This document shows positions 51,290-60,992 of a stretch of DNA of 64,000 bases, in pieces. This DNA comes from Saprospiraceae bacterium (lineage in GTDB: Bacteria > Bacteroidota > Bacteroidia > Chitinophagales > Saprospiraceae). The notes below the pieces were generated by a model. It made no database searches. It was given only the letters and a program-made list of their open reading frames with translations, and was not told the DNA's origin. Numbering within the stretch: the stretch's first letter is position 1; each line of letters opens with the position of its first letter. The DNA lies in the NCBI GenBank assembly GCA_958295895.1, contig CATQHI010000005.1:219540-283539 (forward strand), given 5' to 3'. A program made the translations under genes and the position numbers.

Positions 51290-53788
51290 ATGAAACTTAG
51301 ATTTTTACTCGGCTTACTATGCCTGGGGTTCACCACCCTGGCCTTCGCCCAGTCTACCCTGGAAGGCACCGTACTGCAGGCCGGCGACGACCCCGTCATC
51401 GGTGCCGTGGTCACCCTGACCGGTCCGGAACGCGATAAGAATACCCTCACCGACGCGGAGGGCTACTTTCGCTTTGACGACCTGGAAGATCAAACCTACC
51501 GACTCACCATCAGTGGTATCGGACTAAAGGCCTCCGTTCAGGAGGTCCGTCCGGCCAGCCTCAGCGAGCCCCTGACCATTCGAATGGAGACCGATGACGT
51601 GCAGCTCCAGGCCGTCGAGGTAATCGGCCGGGCCCGCCGCGATTACCAGAGCGACTACAGCTTTTCCGCCACCAAAACGGCCATCCTCAACGAGGATCTC
51701 CCCCAGGCGCTGACCACCGTGACCAAGGAGCTGATCGACGACCGCCAGTCCTTTACCCTACAGGATGCCGTCAAAACGGTCAGTAGTGTGACCCCGACGG
51801 GTTTTTACAATCACTTCGCCATCCGCGGCATCACCGCCAACGAGGACGGGCAGATCATCAACGGCCTGCGCACCCGCTCCTTCTACTTCCTCCAGCCCCT
51901 TACGGCCAACGTAGAGCGAGTGGAAGTGCTCAAGGGCCCCGCAACGGTCACCTTCGCCAGCGCCGACCCCGGCGGCACGGTCAATATCGTCACCAAGAAA
52001 CCCCTGGACGTAAAGCGCAAAGCGATTAGCCTTTCCGCCGGTAGTTTCAGCACCCTCCGCGGCACCCTCGACTTTACCGGCCCCCTCAACGCCGATAAAA
52101 CGCTCCTCTACCGCGTCAACGCCGCCTACCAGGAAAACCGCTCGTACCGCGACCTGATCGACAACACCTCCCTGCAGCTGTCCCCCTCCCTCAGTTTCGT
52201 CCCCAACGACAGGACCTTCATCAACACCGAACTGATCCTCAACGACATGCAGGGCTACCTGGACCGCGGGCAACCCATCTATGCCGGGGACGCGGGTGCA
52301 GTGGACCTCACGAGCACGCCAATCAGTGAAAACCTCGGGGAGTCGAACGACTTCCTCAACGAGAATCAGTTTATCTGGACGACGAGCTTCTCCCACCGCT
52401 TCTCCTCCGCCGTCAGCTTCAACGCCGTGTACATGAAGCAGACCTGGGAGGAAGACCTGGTCGAACACCGCTCCATCGGCGCGTTTGCTACCGACCTGGA
52501 AGGAAACGAAATTCCCAGTCTGGTGCAGCGCCGCTACATCCAGCGCAAGCAGTTCTGGGACACGGACAACATCAACGCCTACTTCAATTTCAACTTCGAG
52601 CTCGGCAAGACCGAGCACAACTTGCTGGTCGGTTACGACGCGCAGTACTGGGATAAGCTCCGCGGCAGCGGACAGAACCAGGCCCGGGGCTTCGTGCTCA
52701 ACGACGGGACCGCCATTAACGGTTTCGACCCGGAAAACGCCGCGGCGTACCAAACAATCGAGATCGACGGGGTCACCCTGCCCCGCCCGAACGTGCCGTA
52801 CTATAATCTAAGTAACCCGGACTACGCCCTGGCTAACCCCCAGGACTACGTGATCAATTCCCGCTTCGCCGTACCGGCCACGGTGACCTCCACCAATGCC
52901 GCCTACATCCAGGAGCAGCTCACGATCGGTAAGTTCACCGCCCTGCTGAGCCTACGGGCCGAGTGGTTCGAGGATATTACCAACGTCGATGCGCCGAACG
53001 AAGCTTCCTTCACCAATACGGCCATCATCCCCCGCCTGGGACTGACTTACGCGGTGACCGACGACGTGAACGTATACGCCACCTACCTGGAGGGCTACCA
53101 GCCGCAGTCCAACACCGTATCCCTCATGCCCAGTACGGGTAATTTCTTCTGGGCTAGCCAGTCCGCCGCTCAGTTCGAGCCCCTCATCAGCGACCTGCGC
53201 GAGATCGGCTTCAAGGCCCAGCTGTTCGATAACCGCTTTAACTGGACGGGTGCCGTTTACGAGATCAACCAGAAGAACATCCTGATGAGCGCCAACGACC
53301 CGGAGCAGCCCGACCGACTGACCCAGCGGGGGGCCGACCGCAGTCGTGGCTTCGAGACGGACGTTACCGGTTTCCTGACCCCGAACTGGCAGATCATCGC
53401 CTCCTACGCCTTCGTAGACGCCAAGATCGTGTTCGATGACGACGAGACCCTGATCGGCGCCCAGAAGGAGAACGCCCCCCGGAACAGCGGGAGCTTCTGG
53501 ACGCGCTACGATCTACGGGCTAAACCACAGGGGGCCAGTTTCGGCATCGGCCTCGGAATGACGGCCCAGGGGAGCCGGGTACCCTGGTTCACCCGGTCCT
53601 TCGAGATTCCGGGCTACACCGTATTCGATGCTGCCCTCTACTACACGGCCCCGAACGGGAAGGCCCGTATCGCCCTGAACGTGAATAACCTGTTCGACAA
53701 GATATACCACCTCGGTGCCCAGACCCTCACGCGGCTCTTCCCGGGGGCTCCGAGAAACCTGATGCTCACGACGACTTACCGCTTTTAG
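51290..53788 (+). CDS. TonB-dependent receptor, siderophore type
   Basis: 832 residues: signal peptide MKLRFLLGLLCLGFTTLAFAQ, a carboxypeptidase-like domain (22-100), a plug (about 120-240; LQDAVKTVSSVTPTGFYNHFAIRGI, VEVLKGPATVTFASADPGGTVNIVTKKP) and a barrel ending LMLTTTYRF. The plug is the ferric-siderophore/FecA-FhuA subgroup. It lies 18 bp after the ATPase gene and before two permease genes, so uptake over the outer membrane and the ABC step are made together. Ligand probably a metal chelate; which metal is inference from the operator and MerC gene. Confidence 0.93.
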   Translation: MKLRFLLGLLCLGFTTLAFAQSTLEGTVLQAGDDPVIGAVVTLTGPERDKNTLTDAEGYFRFDDLEDQTYRLTISGIGLKASVQEVRPASLSEPLTIRMETDDVQLQAVEVIGRARRDYQSDYSFSATKTAILNEDLPQALTTVTKELIDDRQSFTLQDAVKTVSSVTPTGFYNHFAIRGITANEDGQIINGLRTRSFYFLQPLTANVERVEVLKGPATVTFASADPGGTVNIVTKKPLDVKRKAISLSAGSFSTLRGTLDFTGPLNADKTLLYRVNAAYQENRSYRDLIDNTSLQLSPSLSFVPNDRTFINTELILNDMQGYLDRGQPIYAGDAGAVDLTSTPISENLGESNDFLNENQFIWTTSFSHRFSSAVSFNAVYMKQTWEEDLVEHRSIGAFATDLEGNEIPSLVQRRYIQRKQFWDTDNINAYFNFNFELGKTEHNLLVGYDAQYWDKLRGSGQNQARGFVLNDGTAINGFDPENAAAYQTIEIDGVTLPRPNVPYYNLSNPDYALANPQDYVINSRFAVPATVTSTNAAYIQEQLTIGKFTALLSLRAEWFEDITNVDAPNEASFTNTAIIPRLGLTYAVTDDVNVYATYLEGYQPQSNTVSLMPSTGNFFWASQSAAQFEPLISDLREIGFKAQLFDNRFNWTGAVYEINQKNILMSANDPEQPDRLTQRGADRSRGFETDVTGFLTPNWQIIASYAFVDAKIVFDDDETLIGAQKENAPRNSGSFWTRYDLRAKPQGASFGIGLGMTAQGSRVPWFTRSFEIPGYTVFDAALYYTAPNGKARIALNVNNLFDKIYHLGAQTLTRLFPGAPRNLMLTTTYRF
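52282..52299 (-). repeat. 18-bp dispersed repeat copy (two mismatches), inside the receptor
   Basis: Sixteen of 18 bases, antisense to the gene, in barrel codons (AGDAGAV). Confidence 0.45.
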
Positions 53789-53792
53789 CCCT

Positions 53793-53810
53793 GCACCTGC
53801 GACCCCGCCC
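53793..53810 (+). repeat. 18-bp dispersed repeat copy (full match)
   Basis: GCACCTGCGACCCCGCCC in gene sense, filling much of the 37-bp gap between the receptor stop and the permease start. Confidence 0.85.
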
Positions 53811-53825
53811 ACTTAATCCCCTGCC

Positions 53826-55274
53826 GTGCGACCGAAGATCGCTTCTTACTTTGCCCGCCATACGTTTACCGCGCTCCTGAAGCGGCCCGGTACCAAGCTG
53901 CTCATCGGGCTGCTCAACTTGCTAGTGTTCGCGGCCCTGCTGAGTGGCTACGGCAATGTGCGGGAGCAGCGGACGATCATCAAGGACTACCAAACGGAGG
54001 TGCGGGAGCGGTGGGAGAGTAATCCGGACAAGCACCCCCACCGGATGGCGCACTACGGCTACGTGGTGTTTCGCGACCCCTATCCGCTGAGCTTTTTCGA
54101 CCGTGGGCTGGAGAACTACCTCGGCAATGCTATTTTCCTGGAGGCCCACCGGCAGAATACGGCCAACTACTCTACGGCGAGCCTTTCAACGGGACTGTTG
54201 CGGTTCGGTGAGCTCTCCGGAGCGATGGTGCTGCAGGCCCTGCTGCCCCTGCTGCTCTTCTTCTGGGGGTTTGCGAGTGTGGCGGGGGAGCGGGAAGACG
54301 GCAAGTTGAAACTCATATTTGCCCAGGGGGCGCGGTGGTCGGAGTTGCTGCTGGGTAGGGCAGCGGGGCTATTCTGTGCCGCGGCTACGGTGTGGCTGCC
54401 GGCGTTTTTACTTACGGGCGTGCTGCTGGCTTTCTTCCTTTCGTCCGCCGAACTGGGGGCTACGCTACTCCGCTACGGGCTGCTCCTGCTGACGTACGGG
54501 CTCTACCTGTTCGTCCTCTCGCTATTTACCGTATGGGTATCGGCAATGAGTAAGACGGCGAAGACGGCGCTGCTACGGCTGATCGGCTGCTGGCTGCTCT
54601 TCGTACTGGTCATTCCGAAGGTGGCGCAGGTGGTGGGGGAGGTGCTGTACCCTACGCTGTCTAAGCTGAGCTTCGACCGGGCCGTGGAGGCGGACTTGCT
54701 GGAGCAGGGAGATAGCCACAACCCGGACGACCCCTACTTTGTCGGCCTCCGGGATTCGATGCTGGCCGTGTATGGGGTGACCTCCACCAAGGAGCTGCCC
54801 TTTAACTACGGCGGCTTCATCATGCGGGAGGGGGAAAAGCTGAGTACGGCTACCTTCCGCCGGCACGAAGCGCGTCTGATGACCCGCTTCGGTCAGCAGC
54901 AGGGGATCGTACGCTGGACGTCGCTGTTCGATCCCTACGTCGCCATCAAATACGTATCGATGGCCCTGGCGGGGACGGACTACTACGCCTACCAGAACTT
55001 TCGGGAACAAGCCGAAGACTACCGCTATAGCCTGGCACAGACGATGAACGAGCTACAGATGGAGTTGATCGGAAACGACATCGCCAGCTCGGCGGATAAA
55101 CGGGCCGCGCTGAGCCGGCAGTACTGGATCGACTTCGCGGACTTTCACCAACGGCCGGTCGCGCTAAGTAGCAGTCTGCGCACCGAGTGGCTGCCGCTAC
55201 TGATCCTGGTGGCCTGGTCGGTGGTGCTGATCGTACCCGCCCTTTTTCTCCGTCGCCCCGTAAGCATCCTCTGA
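53826..55274 (+). CDS. ABC-2-type permease (DUF3526), module A first
   Basis: 482 residues from GTG. One membrane helix (LLIGLLNLLVFAALLSG), a periplasmic segment of about 130 residues with HPHRMAHYGYVVF and NAIFLEAHRQN, four helices, a second periplasmic segment (about 270-440), then a last helix. This layout is that of DUF3526 permeases. Its closest relative is the module-B permease at 58862-60286, with HPHxxAHYG, LSFxDxGLxNY and FLEAHxQN kept. Its stop overlaps the next ATG (TGATG), so translation is coupled. Confidence 0.9.
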   Translation: MRPKIASYFARHTFTALLKRPGTKLLIGLLNLLVFAALLSGYGNVREQRTIIKDYQTEVRERWESNPDKHPHRMAHYGYVVFRDPYPLSFFDRGLENYLGNAIFLEAHRQNTANYSTASLSTGLLRFGELSGAMVLQALLPLLLFFWGFASVAGEREDGKLKLIFAQGARWSELLLGRAAGLFCAAATVWLPAFLLTGVLLAFFLSSAELGATLLRYGLLLLTYGLYLFVLSLFTVWVSAMSKTAKTALLRLIGCWLLFVLVIPKVAQVVGEVLYPTLSKLSFDRAVEADLLEQGDSHNPDDPYFVGLRDSMLAVYGVTSTKELPFNYGGFIMREGEKLSTATFRRHEARLMTRFGQQQGIVRWTSLFDPYVAIKYVSMALAGTDYYAYQNFREQAEDYRYSLAQTMNELQMELIGNDIASSADKRAALSRQYWIDFADFHQRPVALSSSLRTEWLPLLILVAWSVVLIVPALFLRRPVSIL

Positions 55275-56659
55275 TGATAAGCTACCTGCTTAAAGATTTC
55301 GCTCGGTCGAATACTCTGCTCGCGGGCATCTCGCTGCTGCTCGTTACCGGGCTGATCAGCATCTACATCGGTCACCTTTTTTTGGAAAAGCAGGCGGCCG
55401 TCACTGCCGAGGCGGCGGAGGTGCAACGGGAAAGTATCGCGCATACCCTCGACTTCGTTGCCGACGATGATCTCGGGCTGTTTCTGTACTACGTCCGCTT
55501 CGGGTTAGTGAATGAGACCCCGCAGTTGGCGGGCCTGGCGATCGGTGACCGCGACGTCCACCCCGCCACCCAACACGTAACTATTCGCAACCTCGAGGAG
55601 CAGCGGCACGGTAGTATTCTGCGTAACCCCCTGTTTCAGTTGCTCGGCAACCTCGACTTTAGCTTCGTGCTGATCTTTCTGTTCCCGCTGGTCATCATCG
55701 CTTTTTGCTTCAACGTACTATCTGAAGAGCGGGAGGGGGGCACCTGGAGCCTGGTGCTGAGCCAGACGGGGCGGCCACAGCGGGTGCTTTACCAAAAGGT
55801 ACTCCTGCGGTTTGCTGCCGTGCAGTTGACCCTCGCGGTGTTACTGATCATAGCCAAGTTCTGGTTGCGTATTCCGGTGGATGCGTACTTCCTGACCTTC
55901 GCGGCCGTAGCGGTACTGTACGTTACCTTCTGGTTTAGCCTGTCGTGGCTGGTCGTTCGGCAGGGTCGGTCCTGCAACCAGAATGCGCTATCCCTGCTAC
56001 TCGCCTGGATACTGCTGCTCATCGTCGTGCCCAGCGCGCTACAGGCGACGGTCAACAACCTTTACCCGACGCCGGAGGCTTACTCCGCCATGCTGGAGAG
56101 CCGGGATGGCTACCACAACAAGTGGGACGAGCCCATCGGCCCGACGCTGGAAAAATTCCGCAAGCTCTACCCCCAGTTTGCCGCTTATGAGCACCCGGAA
56201 GGAGCCCCTTTCGGCTGGCTGTGGTACTACGCCATGCAGCATCTGGGGGATGCGGAGGGCGCCACGGCCACGGCGGAGCTGCGCGAGAAACTGCGCCAGC
56301 GGAACACCTTCAGCGAGGTAGCCGGCTATCTCTTTCCCAGCGTGCACACCCAGCTTACCCTCAGTGCGCTCAGTCGGTCGGACCTTGCGAACTACCTCGC
56401 GTTTCAGGACCGGCTCGCTGCCTTTCACGAGGACAAGCGCCTGACGTTCTACCCGGAAATCTTTGCCGAGCACGCGGTCTCTTCGCTTGATTGGAATGGT
56501 TATGCTCCTGAGTACTTTCAGGATGACCGCCGGGTAGATTGGTTGACTGTGCTGCTGCCGCCGCTACTGGCTATCGTGGTTCTGCTGCTTATCGCGAGAC
56601 TGACCGGCCGGCCATATGCGCTTGCGGAGCCCGTAGGGTCAGCTAAGTCGTTGCCGTAA
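55274..56659 (+). CDS. ABC-2-type permease (DUF3526), module A second
   Basis: 461 residues from the ATG overlapping the previous stop. Starts MISYLLKDFARSNTLLAGIS; one helix, a periplasmic segment with IGDRDVHPATQHV, then helices with FSFVLIFLFPLVIIAFCF and the cytoplasmic loop EEREGGTWSLVLSQ that contacts the ATPase, a second large periplasmic segment and a final helix. Homologue of the module-B gene at 57558-58865. The two unlike permeases of each module probably form a heterodimer. Overlaps the convergent DUF4058 gene by 21 bases. Confidence 0.9.
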   Translation: MISYLLKDFARSNTLLAGISLLLVTGLISIYIGHLFLEKQAAVTAEAAEVQRESIAHTLDFVADDDLGLFLYYVRFGLVNETPQLAGLAIGDRDVHPATQHVTIRNLEEQRHGSILRNPLFQLLGNLDFSFVLIFLFPLVIIAFCFNVLSEEREGGTWSLVLSQTGRPQRVLYQKVLLRFAAVQLTLAVLLIIAKFWLRIPVDAYFLTFAAVAVLYVTFWFSLSWLVVRQGRSCNQNALSLLLAWILLLIVVPSALQATVNNLYPTPEAYSAMLESRDGYHNKWDEPIGPTLEKFRKLYPQFAAYEHPEGAPFGWLWYYAMQHLGDAEGATATAELREKLRQRNTFSEVAGYLFPSVHTQLTLSALSRSDLANYLAFQDRLAAFHEDKRLTFYPEIFAEHAVSSLDWNGYAPEYFQDDRRVDWLTVLLPPLLAIVVLLLIARLTGRPYALAEPVGSAKSLP

Positions 56660-57418
56660 CTTCTCCAGCTCCTCCTCCGTGAGCGGCGGTCGGATCGCGG
56701 ATAAGCCCTCCGCCCGCCGCGGCGAATACGTACTGTAGGCGTAGAACTCGGTAAAGGCCTGTTGAAGGTTAAGCACCATGGGCGGGTCCGGGTAGCTTAG
56801 CGGAATGGGAATGACGGGCAGCGGATCGGTTAGTCCAATTTCCCACAGAAGTAGTTCATCATCTGGCCGGACTTGCACGATGCGGTAGGGGGTCACTGGG
56901 CGGTTGCCGGCCGTCAGGGGGACTTCATCGATCGTGTACGGGGGGAGGCCACCCCGCAGGAGGTCAATGTCGACGGTATGCACTGCACTGGCCCAGTAAG
57001 CCCGTAGTTTTTCCATGTGGGTGACTAGCCCGCCGCCCCGCTTATTGGAGGGAGATAGCACCTCGATGGCCGTGACGAGTCGGCGATTACGGCCGTCGCG
57101 AATGCGTAGTTCGCGCTGTCTGTACAGGGGCGCCATACCCTTACGCGTTGGGGCAGTTAGGGCGGCCATGCCGCCGGAATCTTGAAGGGAGCTCGCATCC
57201 GGTTCGGTTAGGCTTACGCCGATATCTGGGCGGTAGGTAACTGGTTCTTCGCCTTCGGGACTTTCGTCCCGCTTGACGACTAACTCAGCGGAAAGCTGGT
57301 AATAGCTAGGCAACTGAGGAGCGAGCTGGCGCTTCATCTCTGCGGTAAGCACCAGGTGAAAGTCCTGCCAGTTGTCCGACTCGATGAAGGGGTCCATTCC
57401 CGGAAAGGGGCACTGCAT
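56639..57418 (-). CDS. DUF4058 protein
   Basis: 259 residues, starting MQCPFPGMDPFIESDNWQDFH, the usual DUF4058 opening. The TAIEVLSPSNKRGG motif recalls the ExK of PD-(D/E)xK nucleases, as in Uma2, and DUF4058 is often listed near Uma2 genes, but no function is proven. It lies between the two opposing ABC modules with permease genes on either side and is probably an insert into the cluster rather than part of it. The N-terminus has no signal peptide. Confidence 0.85.
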   Translation of the reverse strand: MQCPFPGMDPFIESDNWQDFHLVLTAEMKRQLAPQLPSYYQLSAELVVKRDESPEGEEPVTYRPDIGVSLTEPDASSLQDSGGMAALTAPTRKGMAPLYRQRELRIRDGRNRRLVTAIEVLSPSNKRGGGLVTHMEKLRAYWASAVHTVDIDLLRGGLPPYTIDEVPLTAGNRPVTPYRIVQVRPDDELLLWEIGLTDPLPVIPIPLSYPDPPMVLNLQQAFTEFYAYSTYSPRRAEGLSAIRPPLTEEELEKLRQRLS

Positions 57419-57458
57419 ACGGGAAAGTTACGGCAAGGGGAGGAATACAGCGGGTGAT

Positions 57459-57530
57459 TTAAATCAGATTAACCACCGTCACCTTCCCGATAAAACCATT
57501 GTTGCCGGAAGGGTCCGTCTTCCAGGCGGG
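57459..57530 (-). pseudogene. Relic of a beta-barrel 3' end, like the DUF5916 gene
   Basis: On the minus strand about 20 codons read DPSGNNGFIGKVTVVNLI and stop, close to the end of the gene at 61675 (DPFRERQFIGKVTLVNQF). The two stretches share the 15-mer CGTCACCTTCCCGAT. In-frame stops lie just upstream, so only a scrap remains. Confidence 0.5.
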
Positions 57531-57557
57531 TCATCACCCCGCTTGGATGCTATTCTC

Positions 57558-58865
57558 TCACAGTTCACTCTCAAGTCTTCGCAGGTCTTCGGGGGAGAAC
57601 TGTTCACCGGAAAAGATCCGCGTGTAATACAACTGCTTCAGGGCCTGGTGGTAGTCATGCGTTTGCTCAATAAAGTCGAGATGGCGCTGGCGGTCGGTAC
57701 CGCATAGCTTCGAAAGTTGCTCGTGTACTAACGCAGCCGGTGCTAACCAGAACCAGGGTTCCAGGAGACCGTTACGTCGGCGTACGCGTTCTTCGAGCTG
57801 GCTTTGTAGACGATCGGCCTCCGCGTCCAGCAGGGTGAAGCTCGCGTGGTAGAACCGGTTGAAGTCAGTGGTATCTCCCCGGTCTAACTCTGGATGTGCG
57901 GCGTAGAAGCGGTCGAAGACGAAAGACTTCGGTGATTCCCATATCCGGTCATTGAGCGTGCGCACGGCGTGCGTCACCCCGGCGCGGTTTGGCGGTGGTT
58001 CGTTGGCTAGCAGGATCAGGTTCAGCAGCGCCGGTGTGATGAGGGTAAATACTAACCAGATTCCAAGCCCGAGCATGGCACTGAGTGCGGACGAGCGGCG
58101 CAGCCATACGACACCAGCCATCAGTACCGTCCACAGCAGACCGTATCCGAGCACAACTGTTAGCAGCGACAGGAACAGCCCACCGTGCTCCACGAGCGAG
58201 ATGCCCTGTAGGAGAAAACCAAGTAGTAGCAATGCAGTCGCCGAACCCCAGACGACCAGTAACTGCAGTAGCCCCTTGCCCAGCAAAATGAGCCTCAGAT
58301 TGGTAGACTGCGACCGAAGCAGGGGCAGCGTGCCTCCCTCCTGTTCTTCGGCGTAGAGATTATAAAATAGGGCCACCACCAGTAACGGAAACAGGAAGAC
58401 GAACACGTAGGACAGATCGAAATTTCCGGTCAGCAACTTCATTGGGTTAGCCAGCTCGCCCACATTCATCTGCCGGGCCCGGTCGCCTACGTGGATCCCG
58501 TAGTAGACCGGGTAGAGGTCGCGCTGCCCCAGACAAAGCCCGGCACCGGGCGGCGTCTCCTGAGCTACGTAGTAGGTGAAGTGCCGCCCAAAACCTGCTC
58601 CGGCGGGGGAAACGGCCTGCAGGTAGTGGGCTTTGTTTTCTGCGCTGGTCGTATCCAGGCTTGCCCAGTGCAGGAGGGTGTCGAACTGCGTCCGCTCGTA
58701 AGCCCGCACCTGCGCTATGCGCCCTTCCTGATCGTCTACGACAGACTTGCCGAAATAAATGCTGTACAGGCCGGTACCGAACACTACCAGTAGCAGCACC
58801 TTGACCGTGTGGCTGCGCCAGAGATTCCTGCCCCCGAAGGCCAGGATGTGCAGTAGGCTGTTCAC
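57558..58865 (-). CDS. ABC-2-type permease (DUF3526), module B second
   Basis: 435 residues. One helix (KVLLLVVFGTGLYSIYFG), a periplasmic segment (ETPPGAGLCLGQRDLYPVYYGI), the helices FDLSYVFVFLFPLLVVALFYN and loop EEQEGGTLPLLRSQ, then another periplasmic segment and a final helix. Homologue of 55274-56659: same order, the YxxEExEGGTxxLxxSQ loop kept. The start overlaps the stop of the next gene upstream by four bases, so module B is one operon with ATPase, permease, permease order, as in A but without receptor. Confidence 0.88.
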   Translation of the reverse strand: MNSLLHILAFGGRNLWRSHTVKVLLLVVFGTGLYSIYFGKSVVDDQEGRIAQVRAYERTQFDTLLHWASLDTTSAENKAHYLQAVSPAGAGFGRHFTYYVAQETPPGAGLCLGQRDLYPVYYGIHVGDRARQMNVGELANPMKLLTGNFDLSYVFVFLFPLLVVALFYNLYAEEQEGGTLPLLRSQSTNLRLILLGKGLLQLLVVWGSATALLLLGFLLQGISLVEHGGLFLSLLTVVLGYGLLWTVLMAGVVWLRRSSALSAMLGLGIWLVFTLITPALLNLILLANEPPPNRAGVTHAVRTLNDRIWESPKSFVFDRFYAAHPELDRGDTTDFNRFYHASFTLLDAEADRLQSQLEERVRRRNGLLEPWFWLAPAALVHEQLSKLCGTDRQRHLDFIEQTHDYHQALKQLYYTRIFSGEQFSPEDLRRLESEL

Positions 58866-60286
58866 AGGGGCGATATTTTGGGCGTGAATACGATGGCTAT
58901 CCCCACTAGCGCCGACAACCAGACCAGTAGCGCGGCCAGACTACGCCACTGGTGGGCCAGTAAGGCTGCCGTGCCGGGAAGCTCGTAGCTGAAGGGTTCG
59001 ATGGTGGACCAAAAATCCCGCCCCCGGGTGTAGTCGCCGAAGGCTATCCCGGGGTGGTGGTTGAGCTCCATATCCTTGTTCATCACGCGTACGAAATTCC
59101 GCCGGTACGCCTCCGCCGCCCGGGCGAAAGCTACGTGGTGGTCAAAATCCGTACCAGCGAGCGCCATGGAGAGATGACGTATCGCCAGGTAAGGATTGAG
59201 GAAGCCCAGCCATTCCGAGAGGCGATTCTGCCGCCGGAAGACGTGCTCAATCTTAGAAAATTCCCGGTCGTACACCCGGTCGGTATATTCCTCCCCGGCC
59301 TGCATCGCAATCCCGCTCCAGTTAACCGGTAGCTCTTCAGTAGTGCTCACCCGGTACTCGTCCAGTACCTCCTGCTTCAGCGTAGCGAGTCGTTCATCGG
59401 CCGGATTGTGCCCGTCAATGCCGCCCGCCACTCCTTCGTCAATATCCCGCCGAAACTCGAACTGGGAAGGCGTAGTGTAGAGGCTGTCGGCCAGACTGGT
59501 CGCCGCTTTGGGTACGACGATGCAGCAGACGATCCACAGCCCCAGCAGCGTCAGCAGGGCAACCTCCGAGCGCCGGGTAAAGGCGGATACCAGGGCACAG
59601 AGTAGGACGAAGATGAAAAAGTAAACGGCGTAGCCAGCGGTAAGGGCCAAAAGTTTACCCACCGCTCCCGCAGCAACGCCACCCCCGGACTGGTAGAGCA
59701 GTACGAACGCCAGGACCATGGTCGGTAAAAAGATGAGCAGTACCGTAAGGTAGGTAGCGGCTACCTTACCGGCGAAGAGCCGCCGCATGGACAGCCCCTG
59801 AGCGTAAGCCAGTCGCAACGTACCCTCCTCCCGCTCCCGGCTGAGGGTGTTGAAGGTCAGGAAAATGATCAGCAGCGGAAACAAGACCTGTAGGATCAGG
59901 GCGGCGGTGAGTTCTCCGAAGCGCGTCGTGCCGTTGCCGTCCTGGGCCGCACTGAAGGAGACCTCGTTCTGCTGGTGCGCCTCCAGGAAGACGGAAACCC
60001 CCGTATAGTTGTCTAGACCGACGTCAAGAAAGCTCAGCACCGGCTTGGGCTTGAAGGCAAAATGCCCGTAGTGGGCCGCGCTGTGGGGGTGTTTCTCTCC
60101 CTGATCGAGCCACACGTCGTACATGGCCGTCTGCGCTGCGGCCCGCTGGGCCTGAATCTGCTGCTGCCCCTGCCGGCCCAGCAGTACGGCGGTGCACATC
60201 AGCCCGATCAGCAACACGGCCGACACCTGGAGCCGCACGTCGCGTACGGCGGTCCGTAATTCTTTGCGCACGATCAGCTTAAACAT
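58862..60286 (-). CDS. ABC-2-type permease (DUF3526), module B first
   Basis: 474 residues. A helix (VSAVLLIGLMCTAVLLG), a periplasmic segment with HPHSAAHYGHFAF, LSFLDVGLDNYTG and VFLEAHQQN, then FGELTAALILQVLFPLLIIFLTF, the EREEGTLRLAYAQG loop, further helices, a second periplasmic segment with EEYTDRVYDREF, and a last helix. Clear homologue of 53826-55274. It overlaps the ATPase stop by eight bases. With its partner it forms the channel of module B. Confidence 0.9.
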   Translation of the reverse strand: MFKLIVRKELRTAVRDVRLQVSAVLLIGLMCTAVLLGRQGQQQIQAQRAAAQTAMYDVWLDQGEKHPHSAAHYGHFAFKPKPVLSFLDVGLDNYTGVSVFLEAHQQNEVSFSAAQDGNGTTRFGELTAALILQVLFPLLIIFLTFNTLSREREEGTLRLAYAQGLSMRRLFAGKVAATYLTVLLIFLPTMVLAFVLLYQSGGGVAAGAVGKLLALTAGYAVYFFIFVLLCALVSAFTRRSEVALLTLLGLWIVCCIVVPKAATSLADSLYTTPSQFEFRRDIDEGVAGGIDGHNPADERLATLKQEVLDEYRVSTTEELPVNWSGIAMQAGEEYTDRVYDREFSKIEHVFRRQNRLSEWLGFLNPYLAIRHLSMALAGTDFDHHVAFARAAEAYRRNFVRVMNKDMELNHHPGIAFGDYTRGRDFWSTIEPFSYELPGTAALLAHQWRSLAALLVWLSALVGIAIVFTPKISPL

Positions 60287-60992
60287 GGACGTCCATTTGC
60301 ATGGTGGCCAGATAGAGCTGTTCGAGTTCCCCCAGCGTGATCTCCCTACTGGCTAGCGAATGGACCAGCCGGCCGGCCCGCATGATACCGATGTGCGTAC
60401 CGCTTTCCTTGGCCCGGAATAGATCGTGGGTTGCCATCAGTACGGCCACCCCGTTCTGGCGCGATTCTTCCAGCAGGCGGGCGAAGTCGTTACTGGCCTG
60501 GGGGTCCAGGCCGGAGGTAGGCTCGTCCAGCAGTAGATTGCCGGCCCCCTTGGCCCTGGCGATCGCGATGCCTACTTTCTGGCGCATTCCCTTGGAGTAG
60601 TACCGGATGCGCTGGCTGGTAGCCGCTGCTTGCAGGCCGACGGAGCGGAGCAGTTCATCGGCCTCGGTCCCGTTTAGTCGCTTTTTACTCAGACCGGCGA
60701 AGTACTGCAGGTTTTCCCTCCCGGTCAGGTTGCCGTATAGATTCAGGTTTTCCGGAATGTAGGCCAGCAGTTCGTTCGTGGCCTGGTTACTGTATACCAC
60801 CCTGCGGCCGTCGACCAGGACCTCCCCGGCAGTGGGGGCCGTAAAGCCCATGAACAAATTGATGGTCGTAGTCTTACCGGCGCCGTTGGCCCCGAGCAGG
60901 CAGTAGATCTCGCCTCCCTTTACCTCCAGGTCGAGGCGCTGAAGCGCCGGGTAGTCTCCGTACGTCTTGGTGAGCTGGCGGGCCTGTAGCAT
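60279..60992 (-). CDS. ABC transporter ATPase, module B
   Basis: 237 residues from ATG 60992 (MLQARQLTKTYGDYPALQRL); the longer ORF start is not credible since it runs into a region without coding character. Walker A GANGAGKT, signature YSKGMRQK, Walker B NLLLDEPTSGLDP, H-loop ATHDLFRA, all as in module A. The two ATPases look like products of one duplication. First translated gene of module B after MerC, with 175 bp between; that gap holds a degenerate copy of the 18-bp repeat near 61061. Confidence 0.93.
   Translation of the reverse strand: MLQARQLTKTYGDYPALQRLDLEVKGGEIYCLLGANGAGKTTTINLFMGFTAPTAGEVLVDGRRVVYSNQATNELLAYIPENLNLYGNLTGRENLQYFAGLSKKRLNGTEADELLRSVGLQAAATSQRIRYYSKGMRQKVGIAIARAKGAGNLLLDEPTSGLDPQASNDFARLLEESRQNGVAVLMATHDLFRAKESGTHIGIMRAGRLVHSLASREITLGELEQLYLATMQMDVHV

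Noticed and set aside
51758..52753. 331-codon minus-strand ORF opposite the TonB receptor
   Set aside because: Antisense shadow of the barrel codons; no start context or family.
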